A DNA stretch of 64,000 nt, from assembly GCA_946894095.1 (NCBI GenBank), contig OX335660.1:16993001-17057000 (forward strand), in the 5' to 3' direction. Shown piece by piece: positions 1 through 11,930 of the stretch (position 1 is its first letter; each line of letters starts with the position of its first letter). The position numbers were made by a program, and so were the translations under genes. This DNA is from Incurvaria masculella (lineage: Eukaryota > Arthropoda > Insecta > Lepidoptera > Incurvariidae). The notes under the pieces are model-generated. The model saw nothing but the letters and a program-made list of their open reading frames with translations. It had not been told where the DNA came from and did no database searches.

Positions 1-157
1 TTAAATTTTATATTAGTAGTTACTGAAATACACAACAAAAAAATATTAAAGATTGTTGCTTTGATTTTGAAAATTATTAACATATCCATGCATTGTTCAA
101 AAATAAATTATGGATTAATTTTGCAAGTTAGTAACATATCCATGTAAAACAAGCTTG

Positions 158-420
158 AAACCGGCCAAGTGCGAGTCGGACTCGCACACGAAGGGTTCCG
201 TACCATCGTACAAGATTTTACACAAAAAAATCACCTTTAATTTTTTTTTTATTTTACCTATTTGTTGTTGTAGCGGCAAAATAAATACACACTCTGTGAA
301 AATTTCAGCTGCTTACCTATTACGGTTCACGAGATAAAGCCCTGTGACAGACGGACGGACGGACGGATGGACGGACAGCGGAGGCTTAGTAATAGGGTTC
401 GGTTTTCACCCTTTGGTACT
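158..420 (+). mobile_element. MITE-like repeat with (GACG)n block, copy 1
   Basis: It opens with CCGGCCAAGTGCGAGTCGG, passes through a 'TTTGTTGTTG...GCGGCAAAATAAATA' core and a short GACG microsatellite near 350, and ends near a degraded GGGTTCGG...CCCTTTGG. The same order recurs at 20936, 38407, 39405, 45988 and 46806, which shows a family. It matches the lepidopteran MITE class described as carrying hitchhiking (GTCY)n microsatellites. It has no coding capacity. Confidence 0.85.
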
Positions 421-627
421 AACTAAACTAAGAATAAGAGCGTCAGATATTTACCGTTTTAGATTTCAAATATAGCTACACCATCAATGTATCTTTCATG
501 TTTGTTTTATGAGTAATAGTTAAATTTAAAAATTATAAAAATGTACGTACGCTAGATAAGCTTGTGAAAGCAACTCTGAGCGCGTTTGTGTTCTATATAT
601 GTTACTGCTTCTAACCGCTGAGACTGC

Positions 628-870
628 TCCGGATTCCACGTATATCTGTAGGTTTCTTACTTACTAGGTGGTAGGGTTGATCACGCCCGTGTTGGTACTA
701 TCGTATTGAATGAACGATAGCCGAAGCGGCAATCATTATTGTCTGCATTTTCCATCCAGTTCAATATAACAATATAAGGAAGGTCCTTGCATGGTACGTA
801 GTTCCCATGTGGTGTGTTAGGCTAATATCATGACAGTTGTTATTAGCTATCCATGTCCAATTACAGAAAA
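628..870 (+). mobile_element. SINE body fragment (5' truncated)
   Basis: From CCGGATTCCACG through TACTAGGTGGTAGGGTTGAT to the tail motifs GTGGTGTGTTAGGCTAAT and CCATGTCCAATTACA, the sequence follows the body of the full SINE at 61632. The Pol III head is missing or unrecognisable. The many substitutions indicate an old copy. Confidence 0.8.
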
Positions 871-1573
871 CATATTGATGGGACGGTACATCATTTTCTT
901 ATTTATTAAATTCTTTAGATTATATTGAAAGCAGGCACGATTATTTCATGATACATTCAGTCATTTCGCATTCCAAGTTTCAAATATATTCATAAAATCG
1001 TGTGTGCTTTTCTCATAAGCCGTAATTGCGCGATGAAAATACCCCCTAGTACTAAAGGTTTGTAAGATACGACCTTTCAAGGATTTGTAAGACTTGAAAT
1101 GCAAAATTTTAACAATATTGTTTGGATTGTGCTACTGTGGTGCTACGCGCCGCCCTAAAATCTCAGCGCTACGCCGCGCCGCCCTCGTAGCTCGTAGCAG
1201 GCGAAGAGACGCTCGCTCGGCGCGGGACATGCGAGCGGAAGCGTAGCAGCTCTACGAAAGTGCCGCGTGGCTCTTTACTGAGAATGTATGTTTTAGAAAA
1301 TCTCAGTTTCCTGTGTTCAATGATTCAATTAAGTCTTAATATTTAAAATTCATTTAGTTTTGAATTGAATGAAGGGTGGATTTTTTAATGAGCTTAAAAA
1401 TCATCCTGCAAAGGACATCCGAAACGCACTTATAGGTTGGTGCCATCAAAATATATGTATCACTTCTGTAACTGTGTGAGCATTTTTGTAGCTGGTATTT
1501 TAGTTGATTATGTGCACTTAAATTTAGTTCAAAATTAATTGTACCCCTAACATTCGTTCCAAGTTTATTAGAT
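871..1573. other. No gene seen; GC-rich patch
   Basis: This is AT-rich spacer apart from a GC- and CpG-rich stretch at about 1135-1262 rich in CGTAGC/GCTACG words. No coding signal or repeat boundary is evident. Confidence 0.5.
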
Positions 1574-1833
1574 TTTTTCATTGCCACTTCGACGATAGTT
1601 TCATCCAATGTGGTGGTACCAACTTTGTCGGGCTTAAGCCCCAACCGGGTAGGGTAGAGAAGCTACAGTTTTACATGGGTTCCGAGCCATGGGACAGCTC
1701 GTAAAGAAATGCACTCATTCAACTCAGAGAGAGAAAGAAAGTGGAGCATGACTGGCGCGAGGATTTGTACCGAGTATTGACTGACCCCGGTGATCGAACA
1801 CCGAGGCGTCTCGCCACTGAGCTACCGAGACTG
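1574..1833 (-). mobile_element. tRNA-headed SINE, 3' truncated
   Basis: On the minus strand it begins with a tRNA-like head. Its A-box-like string TAGCTCAGTGGCG is at about 1822, and a weaker B-box-like GGTACAAATCC is near 1770. A linker with CTTTCTTTCTC follows, then the body shared with the 5S-type SINE (GTACCACCACATTGGATGA). It stops at a T run near 1574, before the usual tail. The same head, linker and body order is seen at 41178. Confidence 0.8.
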
Positions 1834-1952
1834 ACAGAAGTTATGCAATCAAATAACTAAGTTGTTAATCAGCGCCGAGCTCTAACTAACTGCAACTGAG
1901 CGAACAACGAGTGAGAAAATACTTGAGTGGAACTTTTTAGTGATCACACATA

Positions 1953-2215
1953 CACTGACGGTAGCGCCGGCAAGTCAGTTTGACTCCGTATTTGCTCTCT
2001 TCTCAAGTTCCAACGTTACGTTGGAACTGCACAGAGTGCAGATAGAGACAAGTGCATAATAACCTTCGACGATGCTCCTGAATTCATAAGCAAAATGACA
2101 ACCATCAATACATTATCAGTAATTTGTACGTTTATACGTGTTCTTACTTGTCGTTGGAACTCGAGTAGAGAGCGAACTCGTAAGCGGACTGACTCGCTGG
2201 CGCTACCGCTATGAC
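1953..2215. mobile_element. Palindromic MITE with GGTAGCGCC ends
   Basis: Two arms of about 60 bp, at 1953-2016 and 2151-2215, are imperfect reverse complements. They share GGTAGCGCC, AGTCAGT and GTTCCAACG in the same order. About 135 bp lies between them with no coding sequence. I could not fix a target duplication. A non-autonomous DNA transposon is the best reading. Confidence 0.7.
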
Positions 2216-2383
2216 ATGTAAAAGTGGCTGCGCCACCCACATGCAAACGAATTTTGTTTTCTACTCCCGTCATTTCATGGTCGCTGGTGGGCACTCTTCC
2301 GCTATACGGATGAGTTTGCGTCGCCATTCCCCCTCCTTCATTATATTTTCTTTGACCGTTCCGTGGACAGTTTTATAAATACA

Positions 2384-2762
2384 TTTTTTTTTATGTGACT
2401 GGACATGGATGGCTAATACCACACCTTCTGTCATGGTATTAGCCCAACACACCACATAGGGACTAGGTGCCATGCCAGGACCTTCCTTATATTGCACGGC
2501 TACATTGAACTGGATGGAAAACACGGACAATTTTCATTGCCGCTTCGACCATCGTTATCCAATGCGATGGTACCAACCCGGGCGGGATGAACCCTACCAC
2601 CTAGTAAGTAAGGAAGGGGACCTACAGTTTAATGTGGAATCCGAACCACGGCCAGCCTCTCTTAACGGTCGAGTGGTCACCCATCCAAGACCAGACCGGA
2701 CCCAGCGTTGCTTAACTTCGGAGAGCAATCGCCGAAGTGTCGCGCCACTGGGCCACTGAGGC
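2384..2762 (-). mobile_element. Full-length chimeric tRNA/5S SINE
   Basis: Read on the minus strand it starts GCCTCAGTGGCCCAGTGG, which contains the tRNA A-box string TGGCCCAGTGG. It continues through 5S rRNA promoter sequence (CCGAAGTTAAGCAACGCTGG, then TTGGATGGGTGACC), the shared body and a short A-rich tail, seen here as T on the plus strand at 2384. It corresponds to the copies at 33598 and 61632. No protein is encoded. Confidence 0.92.
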
Positions 2763-3453
2763 TGATAATATTGACTAATGACCATAATATTATTGTTAAA
2801 AAAAGATTTAAGTAACTTAAACACATTCACAAATACACAAAAGAAAAAAAAATACAATTTTAAACATTAGATTAATTTAAATTATTACAATCTTCACAAA
2901 ATAACTCATTAAAATTGAATTTTTTTTTTGTATTTTTACTTTTACTTTTATTTTTATCTGTTTTTAGTTTTTGTTTTTTTTATTGTTTTGTTAGATGATG
3001 ATTTACGCATGTTGTATTGATATCTCGTAGAATATACACGTAATTCTTGTTTTTTTTTATGTTATCTTAGTAATGTTAAGTGTATGATTCTCCATGTCAA
3101 TACATTAAATAAATATCATAACAGTTAATTTTTTTAAAACAAATAACAAAAAAATAATTCAAAATCAAAATCTGATCAATTATGAAAATAACAAAAAAAT
3201 CTTTAAAAAATCCTCAGTCGATGCGTGCGTACATCCGCGCACTATCGGCACAGAATGAGTAATAGTCTATCGGAGACGCGCCACCTCCCCGCCGCCCGCC
3301 CACGGACGACAACTCTGACCTTTGCGCCCGTCCACCACCGGCTCTGTAAACAGAGCCGCCGCCCACCACGACCAGGATGTGCTCGAACGTTGCACAACTC
3401 TTCCCTAGAGGTCTCCGGTCTCCCTCGCTGGCTCGCGCTTTCTCGAATTGGGA
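2763..3453. other. No gene seen; AT-rich then GC-rich spacer
   Basis: About 2770-3200 is very AT-rich, with A and T runs. About 3220-3450 is GC-rich but shows no supported exon structure. Confidence 0.5.
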
Positions 3454-3774
3454 TCAGAGCCGGTAGTGTCAGTTGTCACCTAAATTGGCGTTACGGCAAA
3501 CCGATCGACTGGCGTTTTCAAATGTATGGAGAAATTGAAGAGGCGAGTCCGAGCTTGATTTGACAGCTTACTCAACGTTGCCGTAAATACGTCGACGTTG
3601 CCGTTTACGTCCACTCCGCGTTTTCATACAAATCGGAAGTCCGCGTTTGACTTTGACGGCTTGAAGAAGTAAAACCACAGAATATCTAGTAAAAACTTGT
3701 ATGGAGTTTGGAGAAAACGCCAGTCGATCGGTTTGCCTTAACGCCAATTTAGGTGAGAACTCAGACTGACCACT
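3454..3774. mobile_element. Palindromic MITE, CACCTAAATTGGCG family, copy 1
   Basis: The left arm reads CACCTAAATTGGCG followed by GGCAAACCGATCGACTGG. The right arm near 3720-3765 is its reverse complement. Internal GTTGCCGTAAATACG and ACCACAGAATA blocks recur at 28620 and 62725. It is non-coding. Confidence 0.85.
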
Positions 3775-5934
3775 CTGTCTGCCTGTAAGGATCGTCACTG
3801 TCGTTCGACATAATACATTTTCCGGATTCACAGTCTAAAGCTTACTTCTTTCCGACGTTTCGAAACGGACCGCACTGCGATTCGTTGGACGAAACTTCGG
3901 CAAGATATAATCTTTACGAAGAGCATCCGTACAATTTTAACAAGTCATTCTTATTTCGAATTACTTCCGTGGACTAACTGTTACTTCTGGCTCGAAACTA
4001 AACTCTAGATAAGTGGATTCAATTATATTTACTAAAACCGAAATAAACCAACCGATCCTCTAGATCCTTTATTGGATCCTCTAACTATGGAATGGCAGGG
4101 AGCGCTGAGGTATTTCTCACAATGTACAACCTAGGGTCCTTCAAATATGGCGTGCGGAAGCACCGGGCCGGCCCGCATGGCCTTCGCAGCCACGTGAAAG
4201 TTCGAAAGTACTTTCCACTGGAGGTCTTTTCCGCTTACGCCATATGCGCAAGAAAAAGCGTTTAATGGAATATGGTTAAAATATAAATTAGGAGTAAAAT
4301 ACTAGAATATTTTCTGACAAAATGATGGATGAAAATGTCAGTAGGTAATTCTTGCTTTAAAACTAAATTTTAGGATGATTTTTCAATAACTTTGCGATGA
4401 AAATTTATCTTGGTTTTTTTTTATTTTTACCTACTTTTACATTTAGATGAAAAAGGTTTTTTTTTTTCATCTAAGCTTTTACAGTTATAATACTTTTTCT
4501 GCCTTACAATTTTGGTCAATGTAGTTAGTACCGACGACACATTAGCCAGATTTCTCAAACGCATTGAGGCAAATGTGAAGATGGATGTATATAAACATTC
4601 CTCTTAGAATCAATTGATAACACTCTGGATGTGAATAAAACAACTACAGGTGCAGGGATTGTTTATTTGTGAGAGACATTAAAAAAACGTGGGCGATGTG
4701 GCGTGCGCCGTGTCGCGAAGTCGCAGCATCGTTTGGGCCGATGCGTAGCGGAGCGCCGCCCCTACGCGAGCGAGCGCCGCCAGCGAATTCGACGCGAGCG
4801 CGAACATACACAACCGATACACATTCGCTTATGTAAACAGGTACATATTTACATTCATGCGCTGCACTTACACTTGAAATAACAAACAACTAGATGTAGG
4901 TTTCACTGTCCCGGTTTTAACCTCTTGACTTCCCGTTCCGTCGGTATCTACAGACCCTATTATTCAGAGATCACCTCTGAATGGTTATACAATGTTTTGT
5001 CCCTTTCTCTAGATATCTTATCAGAAATCCAAAATTATACCCAATACAGCTTTAATTGATGGAACTAGATGTCTGATGACCATTGGCATTATAAAATAGT
5101 GTTTGATTTCTAAGTTATAAGGTCCGAAAGTTTATATTTTTGCGCGTTTAATGCAATAATTTTGGACGTGGATTACTCAAAGATAAAATAAAAACATCGT
5201 AACAAAATTAGTAATTTGACCTAGCTTGTTTCATGAAGATTGATCATCAATTTTGTTTTCGTTAGATTTTTGACTACAGCGGTCGTGATTTACTTTTAGC
5301 TATAAGTCATTTTGTAATTAAAATTTTCGTAAATCTTACCAAATCAAACACTGTGCGCATTCTCTGCTCTGTGGCATTCTCCTGATCACGGAGCCTGTAT
5401 TTTTCTTTAAAACATCTTTTACCGGCCCTTCCCGGGGCTTCGGTTGCCCCATACAAACGAGTTTCGGTTTTTACTCCCGTGCGTCCATTGTCTATGCTCA
5501 GAGGTCACGGCGACCGTGCCCGCCTTCTTGGGGCAAATTTCGCGCTGGAAGAAAGGGCAACAAACGTTCGCCATGTGGCTTCCCCTTGGGGGCTTTTCGC
5601 GGGGGCGGGCTTATTTTCCCTGGTACAATGACATTTATAACCAGCGCCACCTCTCGTCACTGCCAGAATTAATTACTGTCATTATACTAACCTTGATTGC
5701 AAATTTGAGTTAAAATTTGTTTTGACCATAAATTAAGTAATGTTATTTTAAATAAAAAAATATTTATATTCATTGTATACTGAAGTGTAAATAGCAGCGC
5801 CACCTGTGGACTTTTATCATCCCTATTCAACACTGGTATGATGTTATGACTCTATACCATAAAATAAGTGTACCTTATACTTAATCTATGTCTATACCTT
5901 TCTCTTTGGTCTATGCCCATAGCGAACGCAGACG
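3775..5934. other. No gene seen; spacer with GC-rich patches
   Basis: There is a CpG-rich patch at about 4690-4806 and another GC-rich patch at about 5425-5610. The latter contains ACAAACGAGTTTCGG and TTTTTACTCCCGTG, resembling a stretch near 2243-2270, so it is probably an old repeat. No coding region is supported. Confidence 0.5.
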
Positions 5935-6180
5935 AGAACTCTAATTCGTTCGCTTTTCGTTGTCGCGTATTCGCCCGCGTGTGAACGGCGCTGCACCGAC
6001 CGCGGCGGGCTCGGGGAGGGTCGGGCGCGAGGGGCGGCGGGCGAGTGCGAGGGAGACGGCGCTAGAGATCGATCGGCATGCGTCACGCCGGCTGGCGCGT
6101 GGGCGCGGTGACGTCACGGCGCTCCGCCAATCGGGAGACGCCGCCGCATGCCGCCTCGCCAGACGCTGATTGTAGTTTCC
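5935..6180. promoter_or_regulatory. Candidate CpG-rich promoter
   Basis: An isolated block of high GC and CpG density in AT-rich DNA. It contains a CRE-like TGACGTCA near 6109 and a CCAAT-type CCAATCGG near 6127. Open frames on both strands are probably by-products of base composition. The direction and any linked gene are unknown. Confidence 0.35.
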
Positions 6181-6299
6181 AAAGAACAACAACGCAGAAT
6201 AACAATGGGCCCGGAGGCTTAGTAGGTAGGAGCAACTCTACATATTATATCATTTCATAGCGGGCTGATATCGGGTGATTGGCTTAGGATATAACTTTT

Positions 6300-6470
6300 T
6301 TTATGGAAAGGGACATACCTAGATGGCTAATATTCCGCCTACTGTCTCTAAACACCACATTCCCGAAGAAATTAGGTCATGCCAGGACATCTCCTTTATA
6401 GGCACGGGTCTGTCATCCAATGCGATGGTACCGTCGGGGTTAACCCTACCACCTAATAAGTAGGGCATGC
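6300..6470 (-). mobile_element. SINE 3' fragment, degraded
   Basis: On the plus strand the motifs GATGGCTAATATT, ACACCACATTCCCGA, CATGCCAGGAC, CCAATGCGATGGTACC and CCCTACCACCTA occur in the order of the SINE body read backwards, with internal deletions. Confidence 0.75.
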
Positions 6471-9164
6471 AATTAAATGTATTTTTTGTTTCAATCCATT
6501 TGTAAGAAAACATTGGTGGAAAATTACATATAACTTACAATGTCACGTATTATCGTGTCGTTACACTGGACACCTAATCTCGTATTTGTGAACCTATACT
6601 ATATCGGCTGATTGGGCGCAAATAGAGATATTATTTCCGGTAGTTTTCCTATGACTAATCATGACTAGAAAATATTTTGTCTTTTTAATTGTATTTCAAG
6701 TGGAACCGCACTCACCACGAAGGAGAACGGGGTAAGTTGATATCCATTCCATCCTATTTCCCATTTAGTTATAACATTATTTATGAGACTAGAGGAAGAG
6801 GTGACGTGCAGGTTTGAATGGAGGACTCCAATCCAAATACGCCGGTTGGACGAAGCGCCATAAAAAAAGTTGGATTGAACACGGAATCTAGATACCTAAC
6901 CGAATATTGGCACCCGGAGACGTACAGGGAGGGAGCAGGTGGGGAGATTAGGGCAGGGCAGCGCCGCCGCGGGGTTGGCGGGGGCGGCGGGGCGGCGGGG
7001 AGGGCACGCCGGCGGTGACGCAAGGAGTCCAACTTGTGAATGGAGCCGACTCCCGTGCCCCGTTCATCCCTTTGGAGCCGTGGAATTGTGAAATAAGGAA
7101 TGGCAACGTTTTATTAGCGTATTCAGGCAGTGTGGCGGTGAATGTGGGGAAAAGGCAAGTTGCCATGTTCAAGACCGTGGTCAAAAAAAATATATGTAGT
7201 TACATAGTTCCTTTATTTTGGCTATTTCCCGATGAACACAAAACAGCAAAGTCACCAATAGACAGCGGTCGACGTTTCTAAACGGCGGGGGGGGGGGGGG
7301 GGGTGCTGCTAATTTGCCGCCCTCAGAGGTACTGACTTGTGGCTGAGCTTTGTGCCCCTTCTCACTCCCCCTAGATCCGCCGCTGCCAATAGGGAATTAT
7401 TTCCAATACCTACGTATTATTACAATCTTTTTAAATATTATTCCTGATCTTTACACATACTATTGTAGAAAAGAATGTAGTATTTTTTCTTGGGTTTCTA
7501 AGTTTTTACTGAATGAAAATATTTAAATCACTTCGTAATGGATTGATGTGAAAATCACAGAAAAAAATCATTACTTATGTATTCCTCTATTGTAACGACA
7601 TGAAAGTAAACGACTTTACATATGTACCTACCTAAATAAACAGCTATTATGAACGTTGCATAAAAGCTTGTTTAGGGAATAGTCGCCTGGGCTCCTAGCG
7701 TCATCACAGTTTTAACTTTGATTGGCTAGATGGCGCTGGTTTCCAACTCTATATTCCAACGCTAGATGAGGTGGTTTATATCATCTTTAGCAACGAATTC
7801 TGATAACTATACCGCCACCTATCGGCAAATAGATACTATAGTCAAATTAATAGCTGCTGTAGTTCTTCATAATCTCAATAGATGTATCTATACAATGGCC
7901 GAACCTCGGAGGAATAGTGAAATAATATTCCTCTAGACAGATTTCTGGAACGGACTGCGTATTCCATGAAATATTTTATTTTTGCCAATATTTACAATAA
8001 CAATAAATCTATCTCAACAATATTTCCGAGACTATTTCGGTAGCGTTCAAACTACATACCTTTTTGAAATAATATTGACAATATGTACATGCATAGACGT
8101 ATTACATGCATAGAAGTATATATTACTAGATTTCATGGAATTATCTAGGTAGAGAATTTCGCGAAATAGCTACGAACGACTGTGGCGCCATCTACATTGA
8201 CGAACACACCCCCATTTCAAATTATGGAGAGAAGAGCTTAGATGAAAAAGGAATTCATTTTCATCTAAGGAGAAGAGAGATAATATTTTAAAATTTGGAC
8301 CTGCACGCTCTTTCCATGTTCCACGGGTCTTCAATCCTAGAGATCCGTTTTACTGGGAATCACGTGCCAGCGAGCGGTTCACGGCCGGTCGCCACGCGGG
8401 CCAAGCACGCGGGTCGATCTTCGGCCAGCCAAGGTCAAATTCTGCCAAACATCCACTCAACCCCACCTTGGGTCAACAGGCACCCAACGGCCATTATAAA
8501 TGTTTTTGCATAAAGCGGGCAAGGTGATAATTATACAACGAAAAGGTGGCTTTTTGTGTCTGTCGGTCTGTGGGGTTATGTCAGGTCGATTGGCAGTGGA
8601 TGTTTGGCAGGTGTCAGTTTCCATGGTTCCGTTGACCAGCATGGGTCCACAAACAAAACGGAAGTATTTGTTGATTTGAATAGTTTAATTAAAATGACGA
8701 ACAGAACATCTGGCTAGATTATTATGTGTTGTGATTTGCGATATGAAAATAATTACACCACATTGTTGTACAAACTTATTACTTTGTGCTCCCAAACAAC
8801 TTTATATGGACTAATTTTAAGAGAAGAAAGAAAGCTTTTTAGATCAGCTTAGTAGAATGTGTAAAAAAATTCACTATACTTACCTATCTAATAAATAATG
8901 TAATTTTAGGTCATTTTTATTAAACAAAAATTTAAAATTCCTATAAAAAGTGCATCGTTTAGTTTACCTAAAGTGATATTTAATGTAATGATAAAATATG
9001 ACAAATCCGAATGCAGTGTCTATGGATAAACAATATCTAGCAAGTTTAATAACGGCAAATTCACTAACTGTATATTTATGGTACAGAGCTCAAGGTGGCT
9101 GAAGTATGTGGCACCCGTAACCGTAGAGCATCTATGTCGAGTTTTTTCTCTCCAGAGGAAGCCA
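6471..9164. other. No gene seen; G-rich and inverted-repeat patches
   Basis: It holds a G-rich block at about 6904-7017 with several GGGG tracts (a possible quadruplex) and a run of 17 G at about 7287-7303. A pair of 18-bp inverted words (TGCCAAACATCCACT and its complement) lies near 8441 and 8595. A short RT-like relic (frame reading TRNRRASM) lies near 9105-9135. Confidence 0.5.
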
Positions 9165-9412
9165 GGGGGTCCATTCAGGGCAAGAGTGAGTTCGAGTTCG
9201 GGAGTGAGTTAACCTAAAAATAGCTGGGAAATATATTATTATTTAAATAACGGAACCGTTATTTATACTTCCAACGTATTTACGGGACAGACCGGATTTT
9301 TACCTAACTGTAATGATGTTCAAGAAGTGTGGAAACATTGACTATTTAAAAAAGTGAGTTGGTTGATATTTAGTGACGAATTCGAACTCACTCTTGCCCT
9401 CAATGGTCCCCC
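9165..9412. mobile_element. MITE, AGAGTGAGTTCGA family, copy A
   Basis: The ends are inverted repeats: GTCCATTCAGGGCAAGAGTG at left, and the complement of CCATTGAGGGCAAGAGTG at right. The interior has TAGCTGGGAAATATATTA and CTAACTGTAATGATG, as in copy B at 9569. It lies beside an RT relic. Confidence 0.85.
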
Positions 9413-9568
9413 AGAGCATGTCGAGATCAAATAGTATGGTGGATCAATGGATCATGCATGAACGTGCAGTTTTGGAGCGAAACATTCTTTAGTCTAACCA
9501 TGTCTAACTTACACCAACGGATTTTCTCGTATACGTATCATACCGAGGGGTCAGTCACTAATGGAATT

Positions 9569-9812
9569 GGGGGACCAATTAGAGCAAGAGTGAGTTCGAG
9601 TTCGGGAGTGAGTTAACCTAAAAATAGCTGGGAAATATATTATTATTTAAATAACGAAACCGTTATTTATACTTCCAACGGATTTACGGGACAAACTAGA
9701 TTTTTACCTAACTGTAATGATGTTCTAGAAGTGTGAAAACATTAACTATTCAAAAAAGTGAGTTGATATTTAGTGGCGAATTCGAACTCACTCTTACTCT
9801 GAATGGACTCCC
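9569..9812. mobile_element. MITE, AGAGTGAGTTCGA family, copy B
   Basis: Nearly the same sequence and orientation as copy A only about 160 bp upstream. Both ends carry AGAGTGAGTTCGA-type inverted repeats. The pair may reflect two insertions or a local duplication. Confidence 0.85.
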
Positions 9813-9819
9813 TGGAGTT

Positions 9820-10290
9820 CAATTATTTAGTAATCTAAATAATCTCAGGTAATCTCAGTCCGGGGAATCTGGTGGGAGTTCGAGTAATCTCTGGAAATCT
9901 GGAGTAATCTTAGGGAATCTGGGAATCTTAAGGAAATTATTTGCAATGTAACATATTTATTTATCATTTGAGTAATGTTAGGCGCGGGCGTTTAAAAAAT
10001 ACGAGAAACATTGTTTTTTATTGGTCATTAGAATTTGTTTTTTTAGTATTTCAGTCAAATTGGAAGAGAAGAAATCATTTTCGGAGACCATCGGCCGCAT
10101 GAGATTGTTTACCAAGCTTTTTGGTTATTCTAGGAATCTTAAGAAATCCCAGAATGTTTGGTAATCTTAGGGATCTACTAATCCCTTAGGAATCTTTGGT
10201 AGTCCTTTAAGGATCATGGAAATATCCAGGAATCCTTACGAATCTAGAAATCGCAAGGTAATCCTGTTATTTTTTTACTACTGGTAATCT
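9820..10290. repeat. Degenerate AATCTTAGG-type repetitive tract
   Basis: Words such as GTAATCT, GGAATCTT, TCTTAGGGA and AATCTTAAGG recur at irregular spacing, interrupted by about 9940-10120. The part at 10190-10240 resembles the hairpin element at 13826. It is non-coding. Confidence 0.6.
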
Positions 10291-11584
10291 TAGTGTACAC
10301 TTTTTGCTTGAGTGACTGAGCTCTCGGATCATACGTAACCCTAACGAGGTTCGGACAATCTATTCTATCGCAACGGTCACATAAAACAAAATTGTTAAAG
10401 ATAGTCTGTTCATTAATTCGCAATTTATAGCACATCCATTTAATGGCACAACTCGGAGCGACGACTATAACCTATCTATTTCGCTTTACATAACTGCTTC
10501 TTGACAATATGTTATAATTAAACCAACATCTAAGTTATAGACACATACTTACTTTAAATGTATCCTTAAGTCATAGTCAACTTAGGAATAAAGTTTTTTG
10601 AATAAAAAGCAAAGTATTGTATTATTTGAACATGTATTATTTGAAGTCACAAAAATGTTATGCGCACACCACTCTGAGATTTGGTACTCATGAAGCGAAC
10701 GCGAGAAATTCTTACACGGGTAGCTGTCCAAAAAAAATGTACCGAAACGTAACCTACTATAGATTAAGATTCAGCGCTTTAGTAAACCAGGCTCATTAAA
10801 CGTGTATAAAAATAAATTGGAATTTATTTGATAACTATGAAAATGAGCGCAAAATTTTGCCTTTTGAATTTAGCAACTTTTTGCGCTATGCCTCATAATT
10901 GTCTCACACTAATGCTAGTCTTTTTATTATAAATCTAACTTAGGTGAGTATGTAAAATAAAATACCTAAATACATAGACTATTATGATTATATGGCTAAT
11001 TAAATTATACAAACGTTTTATAAGTATTTAAGATCACGAGACAATTCTAAAGATTATCAATCGTACTCAGAAAGAACTGTCAAAATCAAGCACGCGGACT
11101 AGCACCGGATTAACATATAAAATGCTATTTAGCCCGGCGATAAGCCGTGTGTTAAAAGTTACTTCGACCACTCTGAATACTGCTGCTAGAGTCGTATTAT
11201 TTCTAATGGCATCTCAAAGAGGAGCATGCAATGTTGCCTAACCGCGCTCTCACGGTACTCTGCTTAGTATGAGGAGCGAGCGACTTTCGTATGGACAGGT
11301 GACGATTCAGACGCCTAATCCGGCGTGAGAACCGAACTTGAATGCGTTGTGTAGTTCTTTTATTTAGAATACAGCGGATCCTCTAAAGGGCACCTCAATA
11401 TTCTTAAGCCATACTTGACTTGGTTAGGACATCCTGTATTGTAATATTGTTCTATCATTTGAAAAACGTCGCCAATGCGGGGCAGGGCGGGGACCCCTTC
11501 CCCCCTAAGATTCGTATACTCTTGACTTTGCTAATCTGCTACATTCTTTCGCATTTAGGCATTCTTTCGAGGAGACATCAACGC
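10291..11584. other. No gene seen
   Basis: AT-rich spacer. A CGAACGCGAGAAATTCT fragment near 10696 is related to the 'TTCTCGTGTTCG' repeats at 29872 and 31098. No coding or RNA gene is supported. Confidence 0.5.
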
Positions 11585-11592
11585 GCGTTACA

Positions 11593-11849
11593 TACGGTTG
11601 CCACCCGTCCGGGTTTCCCCGGATTTGTCCTAGTTTAGAGGGAATCCGGGGAGCGTCCGGGCGGGGTTTCATTTGTAGTCCGGGTTTACAAATTTAAAGT
11701 CTTGGGCCGCCCGCGACACATGCATTTTTTTACACTGACTGTTTAAAAAACCTGTTGACGTGTCCGGGTTCAGAGCTCTAAAATCTGGGGTTTTCACGCG
11801 TATTTTCACGTCTTGTCCTGGTTGTCAAATTTTAGAGATGGCAACCCTA
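11593..11849. mobile_element. hAT-type MITE with 8-bp target duplication
   Basis: The element begins TACGGTTGCCACC and ends GGCAACCCTA, giving short terminal inverted repeats (TAsGGTTGCCAyC). It is flanked on both sides by a perfect 8-bp repeat, GCGTTACA, at 11585-11592 and 11850-11857. An 8-bp duplication is characteristic of the hAT superfamily. The 257-bp body has no ORF, so it is non-autonomous. Confidence 0.88.
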
Positions 11850-11930
11850 GCGTTACAGCGTCCGGAACTGCCGGTGAGGGTTATGCGAGGGGTTATGCCT
11901 TTTATAAGAAGACAACAATTCTTACCGTGA

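Noticed and set aside
5892..6260. Several overlapping open frames in GC-rich DNA
   Set aside because: High GC removes stop codons by chance. Frames are open on both strands and rich in Arg/Ala/Pro with no family resemblance.
6781..7281. Frames rich in Pro/Arg or Gly/Arg
   Set aside because: Compositional by-products of the G-rich tract, open on both strands.
7287..7303. Long G run as a functional element
   Set aside because: Homopolymers of this kind are common and error-prone in assemblies. Nothing else supports function.
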